A stretch of DNA of 64,000 nt, taken from positions 54,532 through 118,531 of the forward strand of contig NZ_FOXO01000012.1 in assembly GCF_900115735.1 (NCBI RefSeq), given 5' to 3'. Origin of the DNA: Butyrivibrio proteoclasticus (GTDB taxonomy: Bacteria > Bacillota > Clostridia > Lachnospirales > Lachnospiraceae). The notes under the pieces are model-generated. The model searched no databases. It saw only the letters and a list, made by a program, of their open reading frames with translations, and was not told where the DNA came from. Shown here in pieces: positions 38,091-45,769 of this stretch; position 1 is the first letter of the stretch, and the number at the start of each line of letters is the position of its first letter. A program made the position numbers and the translations under genes.

Positions 38091-40583
38091 TTAGTTCTCC
38101 TCCCCTTCTGAATAATAGAATTCACTTTCTTTAGCGCCCGTATCATATGGTTCTTCATCCATCATGGTCACATCCCCGTTTTCTACAAAGGCACTAACAT
38201 TGCCTTTTACTACTGCATGAATGACACCTGTGATATTACCATCTATATGACCACTTATTGCGCCGTCTATTCGCATAGTACCTGTTCTCTGCTTAGTCTG
38301 AAGTGGAACATTCATTACGAAAGCAGTAAGCTCAATAACCTTATCTCCTACAAGAAGTATTTGCGGAAGTACAAACATCGTTATAAGAATAGAAATAATT
38401 GTTCCTCGTCCAAGACATTTACCGATTCCATATATTGCACAATCTGATGTCATCTTACCAATAAGAGTTCCGGCAACAGCAAGCATTGTCCCTGATGTGA
38501 TGATTGTAGGGAATGAGAGATTCATTGTATCGATAATGGCATCTCTTTTACCCATGGTTTGTCTTAATTCTGTGTATCTTCCTGCTATAACAATTGCATA
38601 GTCAATATTTGCGCCCATCTGAATTGAGCTGACGATCAGATATCCAAGGAAGAACAAATTGTCATGCTGTATTGCAGGAACTGAAAAGTTTATCCAGATA
38701 CAACCCTGAATAACTGCAATAAGAAGTACTGGCATACCTGCTGATTTAAAGGTAAAAAGAAGTACTACCAAAACCGCCAGAATTGATATAACACTGGTGA
38801 CCATGTTATCTCTTGCAAAGCACTTTTTTAGGTCATACTGGCTGACAGACTCGCCGACAACATAGATTTTGTCTTCATCGTAATATTTTTCAGCGTATGT
38901 ATGCATCTTTTTAAGGAAGGCAAATGTCTCATCTGACTCCTGCGGAAGATTTAAATAAACAAGTATCCTTGAATAGTCTTCTCCCTGAAGCTGTTTTTTG
39001 GCAAACTCCATCATTCTATTGGCATTCTCAAGTTTATCCATAAGCTCATCGCTTAAAGTAACATAGCCTTCTTCTACTTCCCTGTAAACAAACATGAACA
39101 TGTCGATAAGAGGAACCTTGTAATTGGCAAGACCATTTACAACCTTGGCATAGTCTTCATCATTAACCGCATAGGCTGTATATATGAGCTCTGCTATCTC
39201 ATAGTCGATATTTAAAAGCTCTGAAAATTGTCTTGGGGTGAGCTTTTCGGTAAGTGTATAACCATTTAATGCCTCAGTATTGGCAAGACCTGTTATCGAT
39301 GAAACATTGTCATCAGCCAACAGATCTTCTATAAGCCGCTTCTCTGTATCATAATCTCCTGACGGAAATACCAATGCCACCATGTTATCCGACCTGAAAT
39401 TATCATCCTGCATGTTCTGAGCCGCCTGAACTTCGTTGATCAACGGCGGTGTGATCTTGGTATAGCCATATACATAAGGTGTTCCTGCAGAAATTCTGTT
39501 TGCAATTATGATCACAACAACAAAAGCAGGTGCAATGATATATCTTGTCGCATAAGCAAACTTACCCACAAAAGGAATCTGAGGAATAAAGTTCTTGTGT
39601 TTTGTCTTTTCCATGAGCCCCGAAAAAACCATAATAATTCCGGGCATCAGGAGGAATACTGACAAAAGACTAAGTAAAATAGCCTTTATCAAAACAATAC
39701 CCATATCCCTGCCGATTCCAAATTGCATGAACAACATAGCAATAAGACCACCTATGGTAGTAAGTGAACTTCCGGAAATTTCAGGAATAGACTTTGAAAG
39801 TGCGATAATACATGCTTCTCTTGGATGAAGTTCTGCGTGTTCCTCTTTATACCTGTTAAGAAAAATAACCGCATAATCCACAGACAGAGCCAGCTGCAGA
39901 ACTATAGTCACAGAGTTAGATACAAATGAAATTGTTCCAAGAAGAAAATTCGTGCCCATCTGTACCAAGGCAGCACTACCAAAGGTTAAAAGGAGTATAG
40001 GAACTTCTGCATAGGCCTGCGATGTGAGAAGTAAAACACCTACCACAACAAACACAACTATCACAGAAATAACATCCATTTCCTTCGCAATGAGTTCAGA
40101 CTGTGTATCTCCCAAGGTTGTTGATAAATAATAATCATACTTGTTAAAGTACTTTTTTACCTCATCAAGAAGTACTAAGCATTTTTCATCTTTTTCATCA
40201 TAGTCGAAGGTTATGTTAAAAAGAGCTGATCCGTTGTTATAATGTTTGTCGGTGTCGTCAAGTTCAGCTGAAAACACACCATCAATGTCTTCAATATCTT
40301 TTTGTATAAGAAGTGCCTGATCATAAGAAACATTGGCAACCATGACTTTGGTAGAGCCATAAGTCGTAAACTGCTCTTCCATCAGATCAAGCCCAAGTCG
40401 TGTTTCAGATGTTCTCGGCAAATATTCTGACAGTTGGTTTTCAACACCAACCCATCCTCTTGATATAGCTGCAAATATACACAGAATCGCGTAAATAAGA
40501 AAGAAAAGATTGCGCTTATCAACTATAAAAGCGCAGATTTTGAGCATAAAGCTATTACCGGTATTCTCCCCGCTATTCTCCAT
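38091..40583 (-). CDS. MMPL/RND-family transporter
   Basis: The 830-residue protein has the MMPL layout: one N-terminal helix, a large outer loop, a cluster of helices with SVDYAVIFLNRYKEE (about 235-250), a second outer loop, and a second cluster with GANIDYAIVIAGRYTE. Members export lipids or other hydrophobic compounds across the membrane using the ion gradient. An extra C-terminal tail of about 75 residues contains regularly spaced short segments (GAISGHIDGNITGVIHAVVKG) like a bactofilin-type beta helix, then an acidic end. The downstream GLUG protein begins within two bases of its stop. The cargo is unknown. Confidence 0.88.
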   Translation of the reverse strand: MENSGENTGNSFMLKICAFIVDKRNLFFLIYAILCIFAAISRGWVGVENQLSEYLPRTSETRLGLDLMEEQFTTYGSTKVMVANVSYDQALLIQKDIEDIDGVFSAELDDTDKHYNNGSALFNITFDYDEKDEKCLVLLDEVKKYFNKYDYYLSTTLGDTQSELIAKEMDVISVIVVFVVVGVLLLTSQAYAEVPILLLTFGSAALVQMGTNFLLGTISFVSNSVTIVLQLALSVDYAVIFLNRYKEEHAELHPREACIIALSKSIPEISGSSLTTIGGLIAMLFMQFGIGRDMGIVLIKAILLSLLSVFLLMPGIIMVFSGLMEKTKHKNFIPQIPFVGKFAYATRYIIAPAFVVVIIIANRISAGTPYVYGYTKITPPLINEVQAAQNMQDDNFRSDNMVALVFPSGDYDTEKRLIEDLLADDNVSSITGLANTEALNGYTLTEKLTPRQFSELLNIDYEIAELIYTAYAVNDEDYAKVVNGLANYKVPLIDMFMFVYREVEEGYVTLSDELMDKLENANRMMEFAKKQLQGEDYSRILVYLNLPQESDETFAFLKKMHTYAEKYYDEDKIYVVGESVSQYDLKKCFARDNMVTSVISILAVLVVLLFTFKSAGMPVLLIAVIQGCIWINFSVPAIQHDNLFFLGYLIVSSIQMGANIDYAIVIAGRYTELRQTMGKRDAIIDTMNLSFPTIITSGTMLAVAGTLIGKMTSDCAIYGIGKCLGRGTIISILITMFVLPQILLVGDKVIELTAFVMNVPLQTKQRTGTMRIDGAISGHIDGNITGVIHAVVKGNVSAFVENGDVTMMDEEPYDTGAKESEFYYSEGEEN

Positions 40584-40810
40584 TTTATCCCCCTGTAAAT
40601 AGATGTATTAATAAGGAATTCACCTATTAGATTTTTAATACAGCTCCATAATACCGAGCGTATCTACGCTATATATTGTACACCTTATTTATTTCATTAA
40701 CAATTTTCTGGTTGTTTTTGCATATAAAAGCATCATATCTGAATTGATATGCTTAGGCGAATTTTCATAGAATTAGTATTATAAAAATATAATATTTTGG
40801 GGGTATTTCA
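40584..40810. promoter_or_regulatory. Divergent intergenic region with a promoter for the CBM2 protein
   Basis: On the plus strand TTGATA (40744-40749) and TAGAAT (40768-40773) are 18 bases apart, upstream of the CBM2 gene, whose ribosome binding site GGGGG lies close before the ATG. An imperfect palindrome (AAGCAT..ATATGCTT, about 40730-40753) overlaps the -35 and may be an operator. On the minus strand the MMPL gene begins at 40583 behind AGGGGG. No other gene is seen. Confidence 0.55.
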
Positions 40811-42178
40811 ATGAAAAAAAGTTTTGTAGCAAGAGTTCTTGCCTTTTCTATGGCAAATCTCATTACAGTGGCAGCTGTAACCGGTGTCACTTCCTTTATT
40901 TCTCACGCTGAAGAAAACCAGGAAGTTGTAACCAAGTCATTTACTTTGACAGAGCTTGTAAGCAACACTACTCTGTCGTCACAGAAAGCCAGCCTTGGCA
41001 GTATAAGTAATGTATCCTTTGATATTCAAAGTAATCAAAATACATACGTTACTGACCTGGCTCCTAGTTTTCCAGGATACCATCTTGAAAGGGCAGATTA
41101 CAAAAAGGGTTATTCAAACTATACAGGCATCGACTATTTCTTCCTAAAACCTTATACAGTAAAGGCAACAGGCGAGACTGCATATTCTGTTTATATCCAT
41201 TACACAGGGGCTGCCGGAACAAGTGATCTTTCAACAAGTGCTGCTCACACAAATGGAACTCATCTCTTCTGCCACTACGCTCTTAATAACTACAAGGCAA
41301 ACTATCTTGCAGACGAAGATGTGACAAATGTTCCGGTTGATGAGAACATTTATACAATAGAAAACAGTTCCTGCATCACTGTTTCATCAGAAGTTCCTGT
41401 GAAGGAAGGCTATAACTTTGATGGTTGGGTACTGGAGGGAACAGAAAACCTGTATCAACCAGGTGATACTATTTCTCTTTCAGACCTTACAGCCGAAGAA
41501 GTAAACTTTTTGGCAAGCTTTTCTGAGATTGAAGCTCCTAAGGCAAATATTGAAGTAAGCTCTGAAGTTGTAACAAGCTGGAATGATCAGGTTCAGCTCA
41601 ATGTAACAGTCACAAACCTCTCCGACGTTACTGCAAAGAACTGGAAAATAGCTTTTGATCTTGACGGAAATATAGATCAGATTTGGAACGCAGAAGTTGT
41701 TTCTTCTGAAAATGGCAGCTACGTGATTTCTCATCCATCATGGAAAACAGATCTTGCTGCAGGCGAGAGCTACACCTTTGGACTTATTGCAACAAAGAAT
41801 TCAGAAGAAGACCTTTCTATAAATGAATCAACACTTGTATCAAAAGAAGAATCTGTTGACCTTGAAAATGTCAACGTATCTTTATCCAAACAGGCATGGA
41901 GCTATGGCTACAATGGAGAAATAAAGATTGAGAACAACTCTGATTCATCCCTTGATGGATGGACACTGGAATTTGACTTTGCAGATGAGATCACAAACAT
42001 CTGGAATGCAAATATAGTAAGCCACGAAGATAACCACTATGTTATCGAAAACGCTGGTCATAACGGAAGCATTGGTTCCTCATCAAGCGTTTCCTTTGGA
42101 TTTTCTGCAACTCCTGCGGATGGAGCTGAATTCTCAGAAGCAGATCTTGAAAATGTATCTGTAACTGTGATCAGATAA
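40811..42178 (+). CDS. Secreted cellulose-binding protein with two CBM2-like domains
   Basis: The only sizeable plus-strand gene besides the transposase. The 455-residue protein has a signal peptide (to about residue 32, SHAEE), an N-terminal region of unknown fold (about 35-165), an InlB/Listeria-Bacteroides-type repeat (EGYNFDGWVLEGTENLYQPGD, about 195-220) and two CBM2-like domains (about 245-345 and 355-455) with paired motifs VTNLSDVTAKNWKIAFDL/IENNSDSSLDGWTLEFDF and conserved tryptophans (IWNAEV, IWNANI). CBM2 binds crystalline cellulose or xylan. No catalytic domain is visible, so it may be an adhesion or scaffold protein. Confidence 0.82.
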   Translation: MKKSFVARVLAFSMANLITVAAVTGVTSFISHAEENQEVVTKSFTLTELVSNTTLSSQKASLGSISNVSFDIQSNQNTYVTDLAPSFPGYHLERADYKKGYSNYTGIDYFFLKPYTVKATGETAYSVYIHYTGAAGTSDLSTSAAHTNGTHLFCHYALNNYKANYLADEDVTNVPVDENIYTIENSSCITVSSEVPVKEGYNFDGWVLEGTENLYQPGDTISLSDLTAEEVNFLASFSEIEAPKANIEVSSEVVTSWNDQVQLNVTVTNLSDVTAKNWKIAFDLDGNIDQIWNAEVVSSENGSYVISHPSWKTDLAAGESYTFGLIATKNSEEDLSINESTLVSKEESVDLENVNVSLSKQAWSYGYNGEIKIENNSDSSLDGWTLEFDFADEITNIWNANIVSHEDNHYVIENAGHNGSIGSSSSVSFGFSATPADGAEFSEADLENVSVTVIR

Positions 42179-42219
42179 ATATATAATTTCTTAAACCAAA
42201 GAATAACAATCTTTTAGGC

Positions 42220-42271
42220 AAGGGAGAGTATTATTGCGTGAGTCTATACTTATAGCAAAATACTCTCCCTT
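42220..42271. terminator. Possible bidirectional terminator between convergent genes
   Basis: A perfect 13-base inverted repeat (42220-42232 with 42259-42271, AAGGGAGAGTATT) with a 26-base loop lies between the CBM2 gene and the convergent PepSY-like gene. T-runs are weak on both sides. Confidence 0.5.
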
Positions 42272-42326
42272 TGGTGCTGTAATGGCAGCCTCTATATTTT
42301 ATTTCTTATAAGAGAGAGCAATGATA

Positions 42327-42575
42327 TTAGGACACGTCCTGCACTGCTTCAGGGAGCTTGGCAAGAAGTGAATTGATAGGAATTGGTCTGTAATCAATCC
42401 CTAATACTTCCATAGTATTTTCATCTATAAACATATCGTATGTCATCCACTCTGTTGTAAATGTGACCTCGTATATACCATGCTGGTATGTTACGAAAAC
42501 ATTCAACATATTCCCCTCTGATATACCTATTTCTCTGGCCGCAGCGCAGATAACCATATTTCTTTTCTCTGACAT
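42327..42575 (-). CDS. Small PepSY-like protein in the BlaR1-like operon
   Basis: The 82-residue protein has no signal peptide. Its C-terminal half, YEVTFTTEWMTYDMFIDENTMEVLGIDY, follows the PepSY pattern (a beta hairpin with xxYEVxF...YxxxIDxxTxEVL). PepSY domains are often inhibitors or chaperones of proteases. It begins 12 bases behind the M56 peptidase gene and is therefore probably its operon partner; that it tunes the peptidase is inference. It could also be an unrelated small protein. Confidence 0.6.
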   Translation of the reverse strand: MSEKRNMVICAAAREIGISEGNMLNVFVTYQHGIYEVTFTTEWMTYDMFIDENTMEVLGIDYRPIPINSLLAKLPEAVQDVS

Positions 42576-42587
42576 GATAGCCTCCTG

Positions 42588-44270
42588 TTATCTTCCAAAC
42601 AAGCTACTAATACTGTCAATTGTACTAAATGCAGTATTAATTACTTCATCAACTTCTCCTGCTTCATCAAACACTTCTTCTGCAACTTCGTTTACAGTTT
42701 CATTTACTACATCATTCACAACTTCGTTTACCACTTCGTCGACAACTTCATTAGCTACTTCATTAACAACTTCACTTACTACTTCCGGAGCAACGCTTTT
42801 CACATTTTCATTAACTATGGTATTTACAGTTCCAATTGTAGTATCAACAGGTTCAAGGGTCTTTGAAACATCTGCTTCCACATGAACAGTTTCTTTGGTG
42901 TCCTTCACTTCAACACTTGCTGTGCTACCGCTGACATTCACACTTACTGAGTCATTTGTCCCACTTACATGAACAGTTGTCTCATTCTCTTTTACATCTA
43001 CCAGCGTCTGCTCGCCTTCATGCTCATTTATTTCCACAACAGTCTCATTTCCTGTCACATATGGAAGGTTAGTTATTTCTTTTTTTGTTGAATCCGTGTA
43101 TGGAAGGTTTACAAGTCCATCACCCGTTGCTTTGACCTCAATTTCCCCATCTGTAAAAATAACGCTATGAACAGGTTCCTTTGCCTTAACTGATCCAGAA
43201 CCATCATCATTTTTCCTGTCGGCATCGTTTGAATTATCTTTCAGAGTTTGTAAAGTATATGGTTTTATTATAACTTTATCAGCAGCCCTGGTAAAAGAGC
43301 AGGTTAAAAGAGTACTTGTGACTATGATAAGAACCATGATCAAGTAGAATGATGGTTTTTTATAGTTAAGGATCTGTCTGACTCTTGTAGCTACTCCTAC
43401 TTCCCCAAATGCAGTAGGATACACTGTCACGAACCTTTTTCTGGTGCTGCATAAAAGAAGTGAATTGGCGTAAGATTTCTTTTGTCTCGAGGACATATTG
43501 CTAATGACCATCTCATCGCATGCAAGCTCAATATCTCTACAAAAAAGAATATATGACAGCCACACAAGCGGATTAAACCAGTGAATAGCCACGATCAGAT
43601 AGCCTAATTGCTTCCTGATATGATCACATCTCTTAATATGCACAAGTTCGTGGGCAAGGACATTTTCAATCGTCTTATGATCAAGGTCTGAGGGCAGATA
43701 CACTATTGGCCGAAGCATTCCGAAAATAAAAGGTGTATCGATCTCATCGCACACAAACACTCTTTCGCTGGAACTAAAACGAATAGATATCCTAGTCTTA
43801 AGATAAATCCTTATGTAGCTAAAAACTGCATAGCCAAGTACTGCAACTACTCCCAAAAGCCATATGATAAGGATGCCTACAAAAAACTTGTTATTGAAAT
43901 AGCCTCTTATTGATGTATTTTGGGTATCTGTTACGGTCGATTCATCATCTCCTGCATTTGAAAAAGAAATATCATCAGCATAGACATCCGCCATTACTCC
44001 AACCGATTTAAGGGCAAGGGTGTCCAAGTTTTTTTCAGTAGATGCTCCTTTTGAAAAAGCCACGTTCACAATTTTCCCAAAATCAGGCATAAAGCCAATA
44101 TCTGACTGAATCTGAAGTGGAACCAATAATCTTAATGCTACTACTGCCCACAAAACACCCATAAACCATTTCGGTGCCTTCTTAAGCGGTATTCTGATCA
44201 GTGACACTGCTATCATGAGAAGAATAGACGCCATACTCATCTCAATGACTTTTATAAAGATTAACCCCAT
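42588..44270 (-). CDS. M56 (BlaR1/MecR1-like) membrane metallopeptidase with repetitive tail
   Basis: The 560-residue protein has membrane segments near 5-50 and 128-155, the zinc motif HELVH (207-211) with a downstream ELACDE (about 249-253), and a last membrane helix at about 307-325. BlaR1-type proteins sense a signal outside and cleave the BlaI repressor inside; blaI is immediately upstream. The penicillin-binding sensor domain is absent. In its place is a 230-residue extracytoplasmic region ending in short tandem segments such as EVVNEVANEVVDEVV (about 493-535). The stimulus is therefore probably not a beta-lactam. Confidence 0.87.
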   Translation of the reverse strand: MGLIFIKVIEMSMASILLMIAVSLIRIPLKKAPKWFMGVLWAVVALRLLVPLQIQSDIGFMPDFGKIVNVAFSKGASTEKNLDTLALKSVGVMADVYADDISFSNAGDDESTVTDTQNTSIRGYFNNKFFVGILIIWLLGVVAVLGYAVFSYIRIYLKTRISIRFSSSERVFVCDEIDTPFIFGMLRPIVYLPSDLDHKTIENVLAHELVHIKRCDHIRKQLGYLIVAIHWFNPLVWLSYILFCRDIELACDEMVISNMSSRQKKSYANSLLLCSTRKRFVTVYPTAFGEVGVATRVRQILNYKKPSFYLIMVLIIVTSTLLTCSFTRAADKVIIKPYTLQTLKDNSNDADRKNDDGSGSVKAKEPVHSVIFTDGEIEVKATGDGLVNLPYTDSTKKEITNLPYVTGNETVVEINEHEGEQTLVDVKENETTVHVSGTNDSVSVNVSGSTASVEVKDTKETVHVEADVSKTLEPVDTTIGTVNTIVNENVKSVAPEVVSEVVNEVANEVVDEVVNEVVNDVVNETVNEVAEEVFDEAGEVDEVINTAFSTIDSISSLFGR

Positions 44271-44305
44271 ACACTTTACCCTCTGCCTATATAAAAGCGT
44301 AGCTA

Positions 44306-44659
44306 CTACTTGATCTTATCTATAATGTTCCTTATTTCAGCTATATCTTTTTTTGAAAGTTTCTGATGTGATGTAAAAGCTGCCAGAAATGCCGGAAGTG
44401 AACCTCCAAAAGCCTCTTCGACAAACTCTTCACTCTTTTGTGAATAAAAATCTTCCTTAGAAATTTTTGATGTGACCACTCCGTCAATGTTCTGAAACAA
44501 GCCCTTCTCACATAATTTCTTAAGCACTGTATAAGTTGTAGATTTCTTCCATTCAAACTTCTCTGCACAGAGCTTAACCAAATCGCCTGAACCAATCGGC
44601 TCATTCTCCCATATAAGCTCCGCAAATTTCATCTGTACTTCCCCAAATTCTACGGCCAT
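44306..44659 (-). CDS. BlaI/MecI-family transcriptional repressor
   Basis: The 117-residue winged-helix protein begins MAVEFGEVQMKFAELIWENEPIGSGDL and has WKKSTTYTVLKKLCEKGL, the DNA-recognition part typical of BlaI, followed by a dimerisation tail. It should repress its own operon and be cleaved or released by the downstream M56 peptidase. Two dyads upstream are likely operators. The gene is 35 bases from the peptidase gene. Confidence 0.92.
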   Translation of the reverse strand: MAVEFGEVQMKFAELIWENEPIGSGDLVKLCAEKFEWKKSTTYTVLKKLCEKGLFQNIDGVVTSKISKEDFYSQKSEEFVEEAFGGSLPAFLAAFTSHQKLSKKDIAEIRNIIDKIK

Positions 44660-44678
44660 ATTTTTCCGCCTTTCATTG

Positions 44679-44735
44679 GTCTATTAGTTATAGACTTCAT
44701 AATGCTAGTTTATAGTGAGTAGACCTTTTTGTCAA
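44679..44735 (-). promoter_or_regulatory. blaI-operon promoter with two operator dyads
   Basis: Operator 1 is GTCTAT-N5-ATAGAC (44679-44695), a perfect dyad. Operator 2 is GTTTAT-N5-GTAGAC (44708-44724), a diverged copy with the same 17-base size; their centres are 29 bases apart. TTGACA (44730-44735) with a -10 TATAAA or TAAACT overlapping operator 2 makes a typical repressible promoter. Confidence 0.75.
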
Positions 44736-44808
44736 GATGATATTTCGTTAATATATAGACAATATCAAACAAGTTATTATTTACTTTCATTAATGACTGT
44801 ACTAACGT

Positions 44809-44833
44809 AAAAAGAACGAGTCTTTCGACTCGT
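44809..44833 (-). terminator. Terminator behind the AmmeMemoRadiSam radical SAM gene
   Basis: ACGAGTC (44816-44822) and GACTCGT (44827-44833) form a seven-base stem with a four-base loop, followed on the minus strand by TCTTTTT. Confidence 0.82.
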
Positions 44834-44855
44834 CCTTTTCTATGTGCATTGGGAA

Positions 44856-45716
44856 TCAGCAATTCCCGGTATAGACAAAATCCAGGTTTTTCCTTGCTAT
44901 ATCTGCAAGATGATAGATTCTGTCAACATCTGTAGGTGGCCTGTCTGTCATTTTAAATCTTGGAAAAAATCTTGAAATGTGAAGCGGAACTTTTTTGCCA
45001 ATAGCATTCCCACTCTTATCCTTAAGGGAGGCAATCCATTTGGAAATCTCAGTAATTTCCTCATCAGAATCATTCTCCCCTGGGATAATAAGAGTTGTGA
45101 TCTCGACGTGGCAGTGTTTTACTGCTTCTGCAATAAAGTCCATGACCATCCGCCGATTTCCTAAAAGAACATCGCTGTAAAAAGAATCAGAAAAACCCTT
45201 TAAATCTATATTCATGGCATCAATATAGGGGATGATCTCTTCTAAAACATCCAAAGAGGCCATTCCGTTAGATACAAGAACATTTTTCATTCCCCTATCA
45301 TGAACTAATCTGGCTGTATCTCTCACAAACTCGTAACCTATCAATGGTTCATTATAGGTAAACGCAACTCCGATATTGCCGCTTGTCTTATAGCGGTCCG
45401 CAAGTTCAGCAAGTCTCTCAGGAGATACATATTCCGCCTCTTTTTCAAACTCATAGGCCCCATCACTCCATGAGATCTCATAGTTTTGGCAAAAGGGGCA
45501 CCTTAAATTACAGCCATAACTTCCAACAGACAGTATCATAGCCCCCGGCATAAATCTGTTTAAGGGCTTTTTCTCAATTGGGTCAAGGGCTATGCTTGTG
45601 ATCCTGCCATAGTTTAAGGGCACGATCTTCCCATTCCTGCAACCGCGAACGCCGCAGAAACCGTTCTTTCCTTCGCTGATCATGCACTTTCTATAACATA
45701 CATTACATGTGGGCAT
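44856..45716 (-). CDS. amrS: AmmeMemoRadiSam system radical SAM enzyme
   Basis: The 286-residue protein has an N-terminal cysteine-rich part (CNVCYRKC, FCGVRGC) and the radical SAM motif CNLRCPFC, with YNEPLIGYEF downstream. It belongs to the AmrS group that occurs with AMMECR1 and Memo-like proteins; the substrate is unknown. It lies 53 bases behind the gene for the LigB-AMMECR1 fusion. The start follows GAGG. The older annotation as a pyruvate-formate-lyase activase fits the fold but not the context. Confidence 0.9.
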   Translation of the reverse strand: MPTCNVCYRKCMISEGKNGFCGVRGCRNGKIVPLNYGRITSIALDPIEKKPLNRFMPGAMILSVGSYGCNLRCPFCQNYEISWSDGAYEFEKEAEYVSPERLAELADRYKTSGNIGVAFTYNEPLIGYEFVRDTARLVHDRGMKNVLVSNGMASLDVLEEIIPYIDAMNIDLKGFSDSFYSDVLLGNRRMVMDFIAEAVKHCHVEITTLIIPGENDSDEEITEISKWIASLKDKSGNAIGKKVPLHISRFFPRFKMTDRPPTDVDRIYHLADIARKNLDFVYTGNC

Positions 45717-45769
45717 CCCATTTCCTCTAAACTGAAATCATTTTAATTCAAATGAATTTGTGGTTTTCC

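Noticed and set aside
42220..42271. Long-armed inverted repeat as an IS terminal repeat or CRISPR unit
   Set aside because: It occurs once, has no transposase or spacers, and sits between convergent genes where a shared terminator is expected.
44730..44810. Third full BlaI operator near 44.75 kb
   Set aside because: Only a half site (ATAGAC) is present; the other arm does not match at the right spacing.
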